This document shows, piece after piece, positions 6,628-6,839 of a stretch of DNA of 6,839 bases. Below the pieces are notes generated by a model. It saw only the letters and a list, made by a program, of their open reading frames with translations, had not been told where the DNA came from and searched no databases. The stretch is from a bacterium (GTDB lineage Bacteria > JAMCPX01). Location: assembly GCA_021800575.1 (NCBI GenBank), contig JAJYYW010000077.1, positions 1 through 6,839 on the forward strand, read 5' to 3'. The position numbers and the translations under genes were made by a program. The number at the start of each line of letters is the position of its first letter. Position 1 is the stretch's first letter.

Positions 6628-6839
6628 TTATCTGTACGTGTGTTCCTCGTCTGGGAACGCACCGTCCTTCACTTCCTGAATGTAGTTCTGTATCGCCTGT
6701 ATGGCCGTCTCACGTAACTGAGCATACTGTTTGACAAACGTCGGCTGCCTGTTTCCGCTCAAACCCAGCAGGTCATGAAATACAAGCACCTGCCCGCTCA
6801 CGTCCTTGCCCGCACCAATACCGATGGTGGGTATGTGAA
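6628..6839 (-). CDS. panB: 3-methyl-2-oxobutanoate hydroxymethyltransferase, C-terminal 69 residues
   Basis: Only the 3' end is inside the window; the gene enters from the right edge. The reading frame begins HIPTIGIGAG, then GQVLVFHDLLGL, FVKQYA and ends with EVKDGAFPDEEHTYR. This matches the known PanB ending (IP.IGIGAG, DGQ.LV.HD, EV..G.(Y/F)P.EEH). PanB transfers a hydroxymethyl group from methylene-tetrahydrofolate to 2-oxoisovalerate, giving ketopantoate, the first committed step toward pantoate. The stop TAA is at 6630-6628, 2 nt before panC. The catalytic core is outside the window, so integrity of the whole enzyme cannot be judged. Confidence 0.93.
   Translation of the reverse strand, partial: HIPTIGIGAGKDVSGQVLVFHDLLGLSGNRQPTFVKQYAQLRETAIQAIQNYIQEVKDGAFPDEEHTYR

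Overview
The window appears to come from a Gram-negative (diderm) bacterium. It encodes an outer-membrane beta-barrel protein with an OmpA-type peptidoglycan-binding domain, a lipoprotein with a lipobox, and ordinary bacterial vitamin genes preceded by purine-rich Shine-Dalgarno sites. Base composition looks close to 50% GC. The style would suit a deltaproteobacterial (Desulfobacterota-like) or Nitrospirota-like genome, but nothing in the sequence fixes the phylum.

There are seven genes in three transcription units and no RNA gene, mobile element or CRISPR array. (1) Positions 1-2926, minus strand: a cell-envelope operon. A likely sigma70 promoter (near 2968-2995) drives a 561-residue barrel/linker/OmpA_C protein. 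It is followed after 26 nt by a lipoprotein with two Ig-like domains and a beta-propeller, which runs off the left edge. (2) Positions 3122-5232, plus strand: a two-gene operon of a class III (HemL-like) PLP aminotransferase and a class II (FucA/AraD-type) zinc aldolase, 11 nt apart. (3) Positions 5370-6839, minus strand: panB (3' end only), panC and panD, the pantothenate pathway, tightly packed and transcribed toward unit 2.

Units 1 and 2 diverge from a 195-nt AT-rich intergenic region containing a 12-bp perfect palindrome. Units 2 and 3 converge on a 137-nt gap with a weak hairpin/T-run and another 12-bp palindrome. PanB and PanC, with beta-alanine from PanD, make pantothenate for coenzyme A.

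The part least explained by known biology is the aminotransferase-aldolase pair. Both proteins keep their cofactor or metal residues, but both depart from the best-known family members at substrate-side positions. The reaction they perform together, and whether it has anything to do with pantothenate, cannot be read from the sequence. The other notable items are the composite architectures of the two envelope proteins.
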